The notes beneath the pieces were generated by a model. That model had not been told where the DNA came from. It did not search any database and worked only from the letters and a program-made list of their open reading frames with translations. 64,000 nt of DNA from the NCBI RefSeq assembly GCF_024505185.1, contig NZ_JANIBJ010000004.1:1-64000 (forward strand). Reading direction: 5' to 3'. The translations under genes and the position numbers were made by a program. This document shows, piece by piece, positions 35,763 to 44,555 of this stretch (positions are counted from its first letter, which is position 1; each line of letters starts with the position of its first letter). The stretch comes from Methylomonas subterranea. GTDB taxonomy: Bacteria > Pseudomonadota > Gammaproteobacteria > Methylococcales > Methylomonadaceae.

Positions 35763-37091
35763 GTGAATAAACATATCGCTGTCGTTGGCGCTTCTATAGG
35801 GGGGCTTGTTGCTGCCGCTGAGTTGAGGTCAAAAGGGTTTGATGTAACCTTGATAGAAAAAGGTAAAGCGGTTGCGGGACTTTACGGCAAGGTAGATACA
35901 CCATTTGGAAAACAAGAGTTGGGTATGCATGTGCTGTATCTTACCGAGCAACATTACAAGCATTTGTGTGCAATATTCGGATCTGATGTTTTTCAAGTGT
36001 GGAGTGGATATAGGGTTGATATAGGATCTGCCTATAACTTCAACAAAAATTCCTTTAATAGTATTTATCCAGATGTGCGGGAATTGCCTGAGCAGAAGGA
36101 AATTCTCGCACAGATAATGTGTGGCGGAAGTGACGCTTATAATCCCGGTAATGCTTTGGAGGCTGTGAATGCAAGATTTGGTAGAATTGCCGGAGAGAAA
36201 GTTTTTGCGCCTATTCTGAAGAAGTTATGGAAAACAGAACCAGCACAATTAAGTTCGGATGCTATTCATTGTTTTTACGATTTAAGACGTGTTGTGGTTT
36301 GTGATAAGCAAGAGGCAGACAGTTTAAAACAAGATAACTGGCTGGATAAGGTGATAGCAAATCCAGATCAATCTCAGCCTTCCGGTGTTGTGTTCAATGG
36401 CAGAATGGCTGCCAGATTCAAGAACACTTGTGGCGACCTCTCTGAGATAGTCATGAACTGGCTTAAAGAACAGAACATACGGGTTTGTTTTAACAGTTCA
36501 ATAATGATCACAGATAACAAAGTGATGTTTAACGGTGTGCCAATAAATGAGCAGTTTGATGCATGTATTATCGCGTCACCGCTTGCTGCGATTGTCCCGA
36601 ATTCCCAGAATTCTATGGATTTACTTGAGTTAAGCATTTATTACTTTAAGCTTGCCAAGAATATTACAGATGAGTTCCCTGCATATTACATGTTGTGCCA
36701 TGATGCCGAGACTTTGTCTTCCCGCATCGTTAATTATGATGCATATGGTATTGAAAACTCGGATGATCATTCTGTGGTTATTTCTGTCGAGGTAACTCAT
36801 GACATAGGGAACGCTCCGCTGATTCAAGATGTAGAAGTTGAGTTGAAAAGAATTCTGCCCTTTGCTTCTATTGTAGACTCCTATACATTACCGACCACGT
36901 TACGGGTACCTATACCCAGTTTAAAAAATGCAGCGCTTCTCGATAAATATACCGAGTTACTAACGTTGAGCAACCCCCAACAACCAATCTTCTTTTCGGG
37001 TATGAGAACTGACAAAGGGGTTTTTTTCTCACATCATACTATCGGGTTGGCATATGACTCAGCGGTGGAATGTTCAGCAAGACTCTCTTGA
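35763..37091 (+). CDS. FAD/NAD(P)-dependent oxidoreductase, amine oxidase-like
   Basis: The 442-residue protein begins with a Rossmann dinucleotide fold IAVVGASIGGLVAAAELRSK, then VTLIEKGKAVAGLYG and GKQELGMHVLYL, the pattern of protoporphyrinogen oxidase/phytoene desaturase/UDP-galactopyranose mutase-like flavoproteins. The C-terminal IFFSGMRTDKG segment supports FAD binding. Within a glycan locus it might oxidise or isomerise a sugar or lipid intermediate; the substrate is unknown. The start is GTG at 35763, one base after the upstream stop. It overlaps the next gene by 38 bases if that gene starts at 37054. Confidence 0.72.
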   Translation: MNKHIAVVGASIGGLVAAAELRSKGFDVTLIEKGKAVAGLYGKVDTPFGKQELGMHVLYLTEQHYKHLCAIFGSDVFQVWSGYRVDIGSAYNFNKNSFNSIYPDVRELPEQKEILAQIMCGGSDAYNPGNALEAVNARFGRIAGEKVFAPILKKLWKTEPAQLSSDAIHCFYDLRRVVVCDKQEADSLKQDNWLDKVIANPDQSQPSGVVFNGRMAARFKNTCGDLSEIVMNWLKEQNIRVCFNSSIMITDNKVMFNGVPINEQFDACIIASPLAAIVPNSQNSMDLLELSIYYFKLAKNITDEFPAYYMLCHDAETLSSRIVNYDAYGIENSDDHSVVISVEVTHDIGNAPLIQDVEVELKRILPFASIVDSYTLPTTLRVPIPSLKNAALLDKYTELLTLSNPQQPIFFSGMRTDKGVFFSHHTIGLAYDSAVECSARLS

Positions 37092-38196
37092 AATCCTGGA
37101 AATGCCTTTTTATTGGAGGCTTTCCAATTCCGTAGGTACATCAAAAATACCAGTTCGTTTGCCAATCAGGATTACAGCTAGACTGGAATATGACTATCTT
37201 GAGTTTCGTCCTACTGATGTCGAATGGCAGGCAATCAATAATGCGTATCAGCAAAATGCGAATATAGGATTTTTGAACCCGGAGTCGGGGCAAATCAATA
37301 CTTATGGTTCAAGTGTAAATCGCTTCTTTCTTGAAGTTGTTGAGACATATGCGCCTGAGAAAACATTTGAGATCGGATGCGGGGCTGGTTTCAGCATTCA
37401 GTTTTTGAGGGCGCACGGATTCAAGGTAATTGGTATTGATCCTTCTGAATATTCACTGGAATGGAGTAAAAGACTTGGTTTCGAGCTAATAAACGATTTC
37501 TTTGATGAGCATCTTATTTACGGGAAAGCAGATTTAATTTTTTGTAATGATGTTTTTGAACATGTGCCTCAGGTGGATCAATTTTCGAAGGCAGTTTATA
37601 AATCACTAAAGCAGGGTGGAGTCTTTTGTTTTTCAACCACCAATTCAACCCAGTCAATTGCTCTGGGTGATATTTCTATGCTTGAGCACCAGCACGTCAA
37701 TATGTTTACTGAGGCCTCTATTTATCTTCTGCTTGCGAATGCGGGGTTCTCAGACATATCGGTGAAGTCTGGTTCATATGGAAATACTTTCCATGTGATT
37801 GCGCGAAAAAAAGATTCAGTAATACGTAAGATTGAATCTATAAAGTTGGCTTCATGCAAGGGTTTTTTTGAAAGAGCATACCAGAAATTAACTGCATTTG
37901 GGGATTTCTATCAAAAACTGGGGTATTCTAGCCATTACTATGTTCCATTGAGATGTATTCCATATCTCGCGACGGTGGGAAATTTTGGCGACAGCGATCT
38001 TTATGATTCGAATATGTCGTGGCAAGGGAAATATATAGATGGCTACGCTCGCCCCATTAAATCCTTATCAGACATAGAATATGTGGCTAATGGAAGTTTT
38101 TTTATTGGCTCAATGACTTTTCATGATGAAATCAAACGTACTTTGATAGCACACGGTTATCCTGAAAAGAGCATACATTCCGTTTATACTCTGTAA
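37054..38196 (+). CDS. Class I SAM methyltransferase with unknown C-terminal half
   Basis: The 380-residue protein has a central SAM fold: FEIGCGAGFSIQFLRAHGFK, VIGIDPSEYS, LIFCNDVFEHV and LKQGGVFCFSTTN. Residues after about 235 (from VIARKKDSVIRK) form an additional domain I do not recognise, containing PLRCIPYLATVGNFGDSD. The first ATG overlaps the previous gene by 38 bases; a second at 37102 would avoid overlap. It probably modifies a sugar or lipid of the surface glycan. Confidence 0.72.
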   Translation: MTQRWNVQQDSLEILEMPFYWRLSNSVGTSKIPVRLPIRITARLEYDYLEFRPTDVEWQAINNAYQQNANIGFLNPESGQINTYGSSVNRFFLEVVETYAPEKTFEIGCGAGFSIQFLRAHGFKVIGIDPSEYSLEWSKRLGFELINDFFDEHLIYGKADLIFCNDVFEHVPQVDQFSKAVYKSLKQGGVFCFSTTNSTQSIALGDISMLEHQHVNMFTEASIYLLLANAGFSDISVKSGSYGNTFHVIARKKDSVIRKIESIKLASCKGFFERAYQKLTAFGDFYQKLGYSSHYYVPLRCIPYLATVGNFGDSDLYDSNMSWQGKYIDGYARPIKSLSDIEYVANGSFFIGSMTFHDEIKRTLIAHGYPEKSIHSVYTL

Positions 38197-38229
38197 TAAT
38201 ATTTGCAAGGCGTTTTTTAATAAAGATTT

Positions 38230-38943
38230 ATGAATGTTGTTATTTCTCAATCAATGCTGTTTCCATGGGTGGGACTATTGGAACAGTTGAAGCTTGCTGA
38301 TGTGTTTGTGCATTATGACGATGTGCAGTTCTCGAAAGGAAGTTTCGTAAATAGAGTGCAATTGAAACTCCCGGATAACAAAAAGTGGATGACTGTGCCT
38401 TTGGCGAAGCTTCATTTGGGACAGCGTATCAACGAAGTACAGCCTAAGGGCGGAAGCGATTGGAAGCGACAGCATTTTGACCTAATGAAACGTAGTTTTG
38501 CCGATGCACCTTATGCTGAGGACGCTTTAAAGATTGTTGAAAAGGTTTATAGCCAGGAATATAAAGATATCGGCATGCTCGCCAGAGCGTCCATGATTGA
38601 ATTGACCAGATATTTTGGTATCGCTACCGATACTCGGTTTGTGGATATTACAAGTATGAATATTACCGGAGCTAGCAGTGAAAGAGTACTGGATACAGTC
38701 AAGGCTTTGCAGGGAAATGTTTATATCACAGGACATGGCGCTGCTCGCTACTTAAACCACGCATTATTTGAATATGAAGGCGTTGACGTCCGCTATATGG
38801 ATTATCAGCTTAAGCCTTATCCCCAGCCTTATGGTGAGTTCACTCCTTACGTTTCCAGCCTCGATCTAGTGGCTAATTGTGGACGAAATGGTATTGAATT
38901 CATCTGTTCAAGCACCCTGCCATGGAGAAAGTTTATTAAATGA
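38230..38943 (+). CDS. WbqC-family protein
   Basis: WbqC proteins occur in O-antigen loci and are proposed to act in amino-sugar modification, but their reaction is not settled. The 237-residue sequence has the hallmark start VVISQSMLFPWVGLLEQL, VHYDDVQFSKGSFVNRVQL, WMTVPL and a C-terminal SSLDLVANCG region. The stop overlaps the next ATG by four bases. Confidence 0.88.
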   Translation: MNVVISQSMLFPWVGLLEQLKLADVFVHYDDVQFSKGSFVNRVQLKLPDNKKWMTVPLAKLHLGQRINEVQPKGGSDWKRQHFDLMKRSFADAPYAEDALKIVEKVYSQEYKDIGMLARASMIELTRYFGIATDTRFVDITSMNITGASSERVLDTVKALQGNVYITGHGAARYLNHALFEYEGVDVRYMDYQLKPYPQPYGEFTPYVSSLDLVANCGRNGIEFICSSTLPWRKFIK

Positions 38944-39719
38944 ACGCGACTGAACAATTTAAACAAGACGTAGACAAGAGTATTGATGGACTGGGAAAAG
39001 ATAAGGATTTACAGGCCTTATCAAGAATATGGCTAAGACAAATTGCAACGCATAAATATTCCCACAATTATAATTGGAGTGGAAGACCCATTATACAAGT
39101 GCCACAGGATATCGTTGCAATGCAGGAGTTGATCTGGCAAATAAAGCCCGATCTAATCATAGAAACAGGTATTGCCCACGGCGGTTCTTTGATCTTCAGT
39201 GCTTCCATGTTGGCGCAATTGGATATGTGCGATGCTATCGAAGCGGGTGCGACATTCGATCCGAGTGTTTCCAGTCGTAAGGTTCTAGGAATCGATATCG
39301 ACATCCGCGCCCACAATCGCGCCGCAATTGAGTCGCACCCAATGGCGTCGCGGATTCAAATGATTCAAGGCTCCAGTATTGCGCAGGGTGTTATCGAGCA
39401 GGTTCACGCGATAGCCGCCAATTATTCCCGAGTTTTGGTTTGCCTGGACAGTAACCATACCCATGAACATGTACTGGCCGAATTAAATGCCTATGCGCCA
39501 CTTGCTAGCAAAGATAGTTACTGCGTGGTTTTCGATACTCTTATTGAAGACATGCCCGCCGAGATGTTTCCTGACCGTCCATGGGGGCCTGGCAATAATC
39601 CTAAAACCGCCGTATGGGAATATCTAAAATCGCATCCGGAATTTGAAATTGACAAGACCATACAAAACAAACTGCTCATAACAGTTGCACCGGATGGTTA
39701 TTTGAGGCGATTGGACTGA
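38940..39719 (+). CDS. CmcI-like (cephalosporin hydroxylase family) methyltransferase
   Basis: The 259-residue protein has LIIETGIAHGGSLIFSASML for SAM binding, VLGIDIDIRAHN, IQGSS, VLVCLDSNHTHEHV with the metal-binding histidines, and FPDRPWGPGNNPKTAVWEYL. Despite its family name this group includes rhamnosyl O-methyltransferases. A role in methylating a glycan sugar fits the context. It overlaps both neighbours by a few bases. Confidence 0.87.
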   Translation: MNATEQFKQDVDKSIDGLGKDKDLQALSRIWLRQIATHKYSHNYNWSGRPIIQVPQDIVAMQELIWQIKPDLIIETGIAHGGSLIFSASMLAQLDMCDAIEAGATFDPSVSSRKVLGIDIDIRAHNRAAIESHPMASRIQMIQGSSIAQGVIEQVHAIAANYSRVLVCLDSNHTHEHVLAELNAYAPLASKDSYCVVFDTLIEDMPAEMFPDRPWGPGNNPKTAVWEYLKSHPEFEIDKTIQNKLLITVAPDGYLRRLD

Positions 39720-40762
39720 TGAGCAGTAAGGTTACTATCGGTATTCCGCAGTACAACGAGGAAAAATTCATCGAGGAAGCGATCCGTTCCGCCGCACCTC
39801 AATGTGACACCTTATGGATTTCTGACAATGCATCGACTGATGGCTCGGCGGCTATTTGCGAGAAATTAAGTCGAGAATATTCCAATGTGCATTTCGTGCG
39901 ACAGCCTTATAACCTAGGCTCGGTTGCCAATTTCAAGTACTTGCTGGATAAAGCCGACACGCCATTCTTCATGTGGCTTGGCAGTCATGACGCACTACCC
40001 GATTGTTATGTCAGGCAACTAACACAACTTCTTGAAAATTGCTCTGAGGCAGTATTGGCTTATGGTGTCGCACTTCACGTGGATGTTGATGGTCGCCCGA
40101 CCGGAAGCTACGGATATTATGATTACCATGAGTCTTTAGCCGACAAGGAACCCACAACGCGCATATTGGGGCTCCTTCGTTATTTGCATGATTTTGCGCT
40201 TGTGTATGGAGTATTTCGAACGGATGCATTACGCAAAGCATGGGATGACGCGGGAATAGGGGCGTATATCGCTACGGATTTCATTCTGTTGACACACTGT
40301 GCAAAAGCAGGGCGTTTCTTATATACCCCGGAAACACATTTGATTTGCCGCGATGTACATCCGGGAGACACTTATGAGAAGTCGCTGAAGAGAATGCATG
40401 CGCGCGACCCTAGCAGTGTGAAATTTCCCCGGCGAGAAATGTTATGCCGTCAGCGCGCACTAATTGCTTCGGTTTCGAAAGGTACTGGTATGTCCGGGTT
40501 CTTATTTCGATTGAAAGCTCGAGCTTTTTTGGTCATGCGTTATGGTCCTATTGACGATGCTTTAATGACACGAAATTTGGAAAGATTATTTTTTATGTTT
40601 TATTCCATATTCTTGTTTTTGCAGCCAACCTCTTTTTCTAATGTGTTAAAAACCCCCTTGCCGGATTTGCCATTAAAAGTGTTTAAGGTCGTGCGCCACG
40701 GGATTCCCTACAGAGTACGCAAGCTTAAGCAATTATTAAAAAAATGCATAGAAGGTAACTAG
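39719..40762 (+). CDS. Family 2 glycosyltransferase
   Basis: The 347-residue GT-A protein opens KVTIGIPQYNEEKFIEEAIRS, with ISDNASTDGS and FMWLGSHDALPD as the nucleotide and acceptor regions. It lacks a classic DXD but has the SHD triplet at that position. The C-terminal 100 residues are basic and hydrophobic, suggesting membrane association. It would transfer one sugar to the growing chain in the cytoplasm. A 170-bp AT-rich gap follows. Confidence 0.85.
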   Translation: MSSKVTIGIPQYNEEKFIEEAIRSAAPQCDTLWISDNASTDGSAAICEKLSREYSNVHFVRQPYNLGSVANFKYLLDKADTPFFMWLGSHDALPDCYVRQLTQLLENCSEAVLAYGVALHVDVDGRPTGSYGYYDYHESLADKEPTTRILGLLRYLHDFALVYGVFRTDALRKAWDDAGIGAYIATDFILLTHCAKAGRFLYTPETHLICRDVHPGDTYEKSLKRMHARDPSSVKFPRREMLCRQRALIASVSKGTGMSGFLFRLKARAFLVMRYGPIDDALMTRNLERLFFMFYSIFLFLQPTSFSNVLKTPLPDLPLKVFKVVRHGIPYRVRKLKQLLKKCIEGN

Positions 40763-40934
40763 CATATAATTTGATTAATTCGATTATTTTTGTTCAATAG
40801 AAACTTTATTTGAATAGAATTTTGCTTGGTTTTATGGAAATAACTATTGAATCGGTAATCATGAATGAGTTCTGCAAATAATAATAAAATTTTAGCTTAA
40901 TAATTTATATCGCAAAATCATAGAGTACTGTTCC

Positions 40935-42017
40935 TTGAAAAATAATCGAATAGTCGTAACCGGCGCTTGCGGCACGATCGGCGCCGAACTGATATCCCAA
41001 CTGTTGGCCGATCCGGTTCATACGCCGGAAGAAGTAATCGGGTTGGACAATAATGAAAGTCAGCTTTTCTTCATGGAACAGCGGTATCTGGACGATCCAC
41101 GAGTGCGTTTCTATGTGGCGGATATTCGCGACCGCGACGAACTCTTGCGCAAGATGAAGGGCGTTGACATTGTCTTCCACACGGCAGCGTTGAAGCATGT
41201 CATTCTCTCCGAGCGTTCGCCTGAACAAGTGGTGCAAACGAATATCCAAGGTGTGCAGAATGTGATTGCAGCATCAACGGAGCGGGGAGTAAAAAGAGTG
41301 GTTTTTACCAGTTCAGACAAAGCCGTGAATCCAACCAATGTCATGGGCACTTCCAAGCTCATGGGAGAGCGCCTGATTACGGCAGCCAATAGCCACAAGC
41401 GCGGCAACGGGCCTATATTTACCTCTACCAGATTTGGCAATGTATTGGGTTCAAATGGTTCGGTTGTGCCGGTTTTTCGCGATCAGATTGCAAAAGGTGG
41501 CCCAGTTACGGTAACGGATCCCGAAATGACGCGTTTTGTCATGAGTGTTTCCCAGGCAGTTCGCCTGGTGATCGATTCCGTGGCATTAGCCTACGGTGGC
41601 GAGGTATTTATTACCAAGATGCCAGTGGTAAGGATCGTCGATTTAGCTAAAGCAATGATAGAGGACCTGGCCCCGCAATATGGCTTCGATCCGGAGCAAG
41701 TGGAAATCAGGTTTATTGGTGCCAAAGCAGGCGAAAAGCTATACGAGGAGTTGATGAGTCAAGAGGAAATCCGTCGTGCTATCGAGTTGAAGGATTACTT
41801 CGCGGTATTGCCTGCTTTCCGTGGCGTGTATCATGATATTGCCTATGACTATTCCGATATCCTGAACGGAGTGGTTTCCAAGCCCTACGTTTCTGCAGAG
41901 GAGTCTTTCATGTCTATCCCAGACATCAAGGTATTCCTCCGTGAAAATCATTTGCTGGATGCCCCCGTGTTGCCCGACGTGATTCATTCATCAACAAAAA
42001 AGGAGTTTCGCCAATGA
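40935..42017 (+). CDS. CapD/FlaA1-like nucleotide-sugar dehydratase
   Basis: The 360-residue short-chain dehydrogenase has IVVTGACGTIGAELISQLL and the distinctive active site SSDKAVNPTNVMGTSK, in which a DKx and MGxxK replace the usual YxxxK. FGNVLGSNGSVVP and EKLYEELMSQEEI are further family marks. It lacks the membrane part of WbpM, so it is a soluble UDP-hexosamine 4,6-dehydratase-type enzyme. It starts at TTG and overlaps the SQD1-like gene by four bases. Confidence 0.85.
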   Translation: MKNNRIVVTGACGTIGAELISQLLADPVHTPEEVIGLDNNESQLFFMEQRYLDDPRVRFYVADIRDRDELLRKMKGVDIVFHTAALKHVILSERSPEQVVQTNIQGVQNVIAASTERGVKRVVFTSSDKAVNPTNVMGTSKLMGERLITAANSHKRGNGPIFTSTRFGNVLGSNGSVVPVFRDQIAKGGPVTVTDPEMTRFVMSVSQAVRLVIDSVALAYGGEVFITKMPVVRIVDLAKAMIEDLAPQYGFDPEQVEIRFIGAKAGEKLYEELMSQEEIRRAIELKDYFAVLPAFRGVYHDIAYDYSDILNGVVSKPYVSAEESFMSIPDIKVFLRENHLLDAPVLPDVIHSSTKKEFRQ

Positions 42018-43168
42018 GAATACTGATCCTCGGTGGAGACGGTTATTTGGGCTGGCCCACGGCCATGGCTTTTGCGTCGGCTGGTCACGAAGTTTGTGTC
42101 ATGGATAATTACCTCAGGCGGAATATTGCCCGAGAGACATGTTCCGAGCCTCTTGTCCAAGCACCAAATCTGCATGACCGGGCGGAAATATTTGAGGCGA
42201 CACTTGGAAAGAAAATTCGGGTTGAAATCGGGGACTGTGCGAATTTTAGTGCTTTGGAAACATTGGTGCGTGACTTCAGTCCCGAAGCAGTCGTGCATTA
42301 TGCGGAACAACCTTCAGCGCCTTATTCGATGAAAGGTTTTCGGGAAGCGCAAGTTACCTTCCAGAATAACCTGGGCGCTACCTTCAATCTTATTTGGGCT
42401 ATCACCCAACATGCACCCGACTGTCACATTATCAAACTGGGCACGATGGGCGAATATGGTACGCCGAACATAGACATCGAAGAAGGATGGATTGATATTA
42501 CCCACAATGGCCGGACGCAAAAATTCTTGTATCCGCGTCAGGCTGGCAGCCTCTATCACACGACGAAGGTTCTGGATACTGACCTTCTCTGGTTTTATGT
42601 CAGGGTTTATGGCTTGAGCGTTACTGACTTGATGCAAGGACCGGTATACGGGCTTTCCACCTCAGAAGCAGAGATTGATGAAAGGCTACTTCCTAATTTT
42701 CACTATGATGATATTTTCGGAACGGTAATCAACCGCTTCCTAGTGCAAGCTGTTGCTGGCATACCGCTGACCGTTTACGGGAAGGGTGGGCAAACGCGCG
42801 GATATTTGAACCTGAAAGACACGCTGCAGTGTGTCAGTCTGGCAATGCAGCATCCGGCAGGAAAAGGCGAATTGAGGGTGCTTAACCAATTTACGGAACA
42901 ATTCACCGTCAATTCATTGGCCGAACGAATACAGCGGGTGGGCAACTCAATGAACCTTGGGGTTCGGGTAGCTAACATTGAAAATCCAAGAAAAGAGATG
43001 GAAGATCATTACTATAACGCCATGCATACCGGATTATTGGAGCTAGGACTCAAGCCGCATTATTTAACGGATGAAGTCGTTGCATCAATGCTCGAAAGAG
43101 TCATCAAATATAAGGATGCAATTGACCACCGGATAGTCATGCCCCGGGTTCGCTGGAACGAAAAATAA
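42014..43168 (+). CDS. UDP-sulfoquinovose synthase-like (SQD1/SqdB family)
   Basis: The 384-residue protein closely follows SQD1: GGDGYLGWPTAMAFASAGH, MDNYLRRN, HYAEQPSAPYSM, IKLGTMGEYGTPN, FLYPRQAGSLYHTTKVLD (YxxxK), LMQGPVYG and FTVNSLAERIQ. SQD1 joins sulfite to UDP-glucose to give UDP-sulfoquinovose, best known for plant and cyanobacterial sulfolipid. Here no sulfolipid synthase is next to it; it lies between a dehydratase and a glycosyltransferase, so the sugar may enter the surface polysaccharide. That it uses sulfite is inference from the family. Confidence 0.88.
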   Translation: MRILILGGDGYLGWPTAMAFASAGHEVCVMDNYLRRNIARETCSEPLVQAPNLHDRAEIFEATLGKKIRVEIGDCANFSALETLVRDFSPEAVVHYAEQPSAPYSMKGFREAQVTFQNNLGATFNLIWAITQHAPDCHIIKLGTMGEYGTPNIDIEEGWIDITHNGRTQKFLYPRQAGSLYHTTKVLDTDLLWFYVRVYGLSVTDLMQGPVYGLSTSEAEIDERLLPNFHYDDIFGTVINRFLVQAVAGIPLTVYGKGGQTRGYLNLKDTLQCVSLAMQHPAGKGELRVLNQFTEQFTVNSLAERIQRVGNSMNLGVRVANIENPRKEMEDHYYNAMHTGLLELGLKPHYLTDEVVASMLERVIKYKDAIDHRIVMPRVRWNEK

Positions 43169-43175
43169 GGTGGCT

Positions 43176-44195
43176 ATGGATATGAATGGGTTTAATGTAC
43201 CAGTAGCCATATTAAACTTTAATCGACCTCAAATGACGAGACGTGTTTTTGAGATGGTCAAGCAGATTAAACCACGTAAGCTCTTGCTGGTTGCCGATGG
43301 GCCGAGACCAAATCGACCGGATGACGTTCGGCTCTGTGCCGAAGTTCGTTCCATCTTCAATGAAATTGATTGGGAATGCGAAGTCCACAAAAAGTTTTCC
43401 GACATCAATCTGGGTAGCTTCAAGAGCAACTCAAGCGGTCTAAACTGGATCTTCGATACTGTAGAGGAGGCTATCATTATCGAGGATGATTGCGTTCCTT
43501 CTGTATCATTTTTTCGCTACTGCGAGGAGTTGCTCGAGCGCTATAGGGATAACCCAAATGTTGGGGTCATAACTGGCTACAACCTTGGATTCCCTGCCGT
43601 TAAAAATAATGAGAGCTACTTCTTTTCGGCATACACGCTGAACTGGGCTTGGGCGTCCTGGCGACGTGTTTGGAAGCAAGTGGATATGGATATGTCCTGG
43701 TGGGAGCCGCGCGCTGGTAAAAGAATGTTGCAAGCTCTATTTCCGAAGCGTAAAGAGTGGACCTACTGGTTTAAGCTGTATGAGCAAATTCGGAAGGGCG
43801 ATCGGAGAAATGCATGGGATTATCAGCTGATACTCTCAGCTTTTAAACATTCCCAGTATTGCATTATCCCAAGTGTAAATATGGTGTCCAACATTGGCTT
43901 TGGCCCTGAGGGTACCAATTGTTTCGATGATTCATCCCCCATGCATAACCAGAGGATGTTTGAGCTACAATTCCCCCTGATACACCCTCCGTTAGTGCAG
44001 CGTAGTGGTCAGGTAGATTATGCGGTCTTCAAATCCCGGTTTTATCACTATGTTCCATTTTCGCTGCATTGGCAGATTTTGAGCCGTATTAGCCTTCTTA
44101 TAAAAACGATCAGCCCTTCGTTGCATGCTGGCTTGAAAGTAAATTTTGGAAAATGGAGAAGCACGGTAAACCGCAAGAAGTTTAATCATTCTTGA
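43176..44195 (+). CDS. Glycosyltransferase, GT-A fold
   Basis: The 339-residue protein starts VPVAILNFNRPQMTRRVFEM, has a glycine-rich GSFKSNSSGLNWIF segment and the nucleotide-sugar motif AIIIEDDCVPSVSFF, characteristic of sugar transferases of the group related to GNT-I and hemolysin-like glycosyltransferases. WAWASWRRVWK near the centre is a common acceptor-side motif. I use the ATG at 43176 with an AAGG site; a GTG six bases upstream is an alternative. Confidence 0.82.
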   Translation: MDMNGFNVPVAILNFNRPQMTRRVFEMVKQIKPRKLLLVADGPRPNRPDDVRLCAEVRSIFNEIDWECEVHKKFSDINLGSFKSNSSGLNWIFDTVEEAIIIEDDCVPSVSFFRYCEELLERYRDNPNVGVITGYNLGFPAVKNNESYFFSAYTLNWAWASWRRVWKQVDMDMSWWEPRAGKRMLQALFPKRKEWTYWFKLYEQIRKGDRRNAWDYQLILSAFKHSQYCIIPSVNMVSNIGFGPEGTNCFDDSSPMHNQRMFELQFPLIHPPLVQRSGQVDYAVFKSRFYHYVPFSLHWQILSRISLLIKTISPSLHAGLKVNFGKWRSTVNRKKFNHS

Positions 44196-44555
44196 AAAAT
44201 GTGCTCTGTTTCGCGAAAACCGTAAACGCAATATCAGGGCATACTGCAAACGTCTGTTTGGTGTAGCTGCGGTGGTAAGAATAGCCTTGGGCAAGGTTGT
44301 CCTATTAGCTCATCGGAGCAAAATATCTGATTATACTAATGCCCTATTGATGAATTTGGTTTACAGACCAACAAGCCATCCAGCATCAACGTTCGTTCTA
44401 TGCTATTGGGTACTCGGCCCAAGAACAGCTAAACATGTACAACTGCCTTTATGGAACCATGTAAAAGGCAAGTTACTCTCAAAAAGCAAATTGATTTAGC
44501 GCTTAACTGCGCTAGAAAGATTATTCATTCATGATGATACTATAAGCCTGTAACA
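44196..44555. other. Gap with an unassigned open frame
   Basis: A frame open from about 44196 to 44499 (ATG at 44272, GLFR/KRLFGVAAVVRIALGK-like content) encodes up to about 100 residues with no recognised family and no ribosome site. It may be a decayed gene or chance. No repeat or terminator was seen. Confidence 0.35.

Noticed and set aside
44272-44499. 75-residue frame between a glycosyltransferase and a methyltransferase
   Set aside because: No recognised family, no ribosome site and uneven composition; kept only as part of the described gap.
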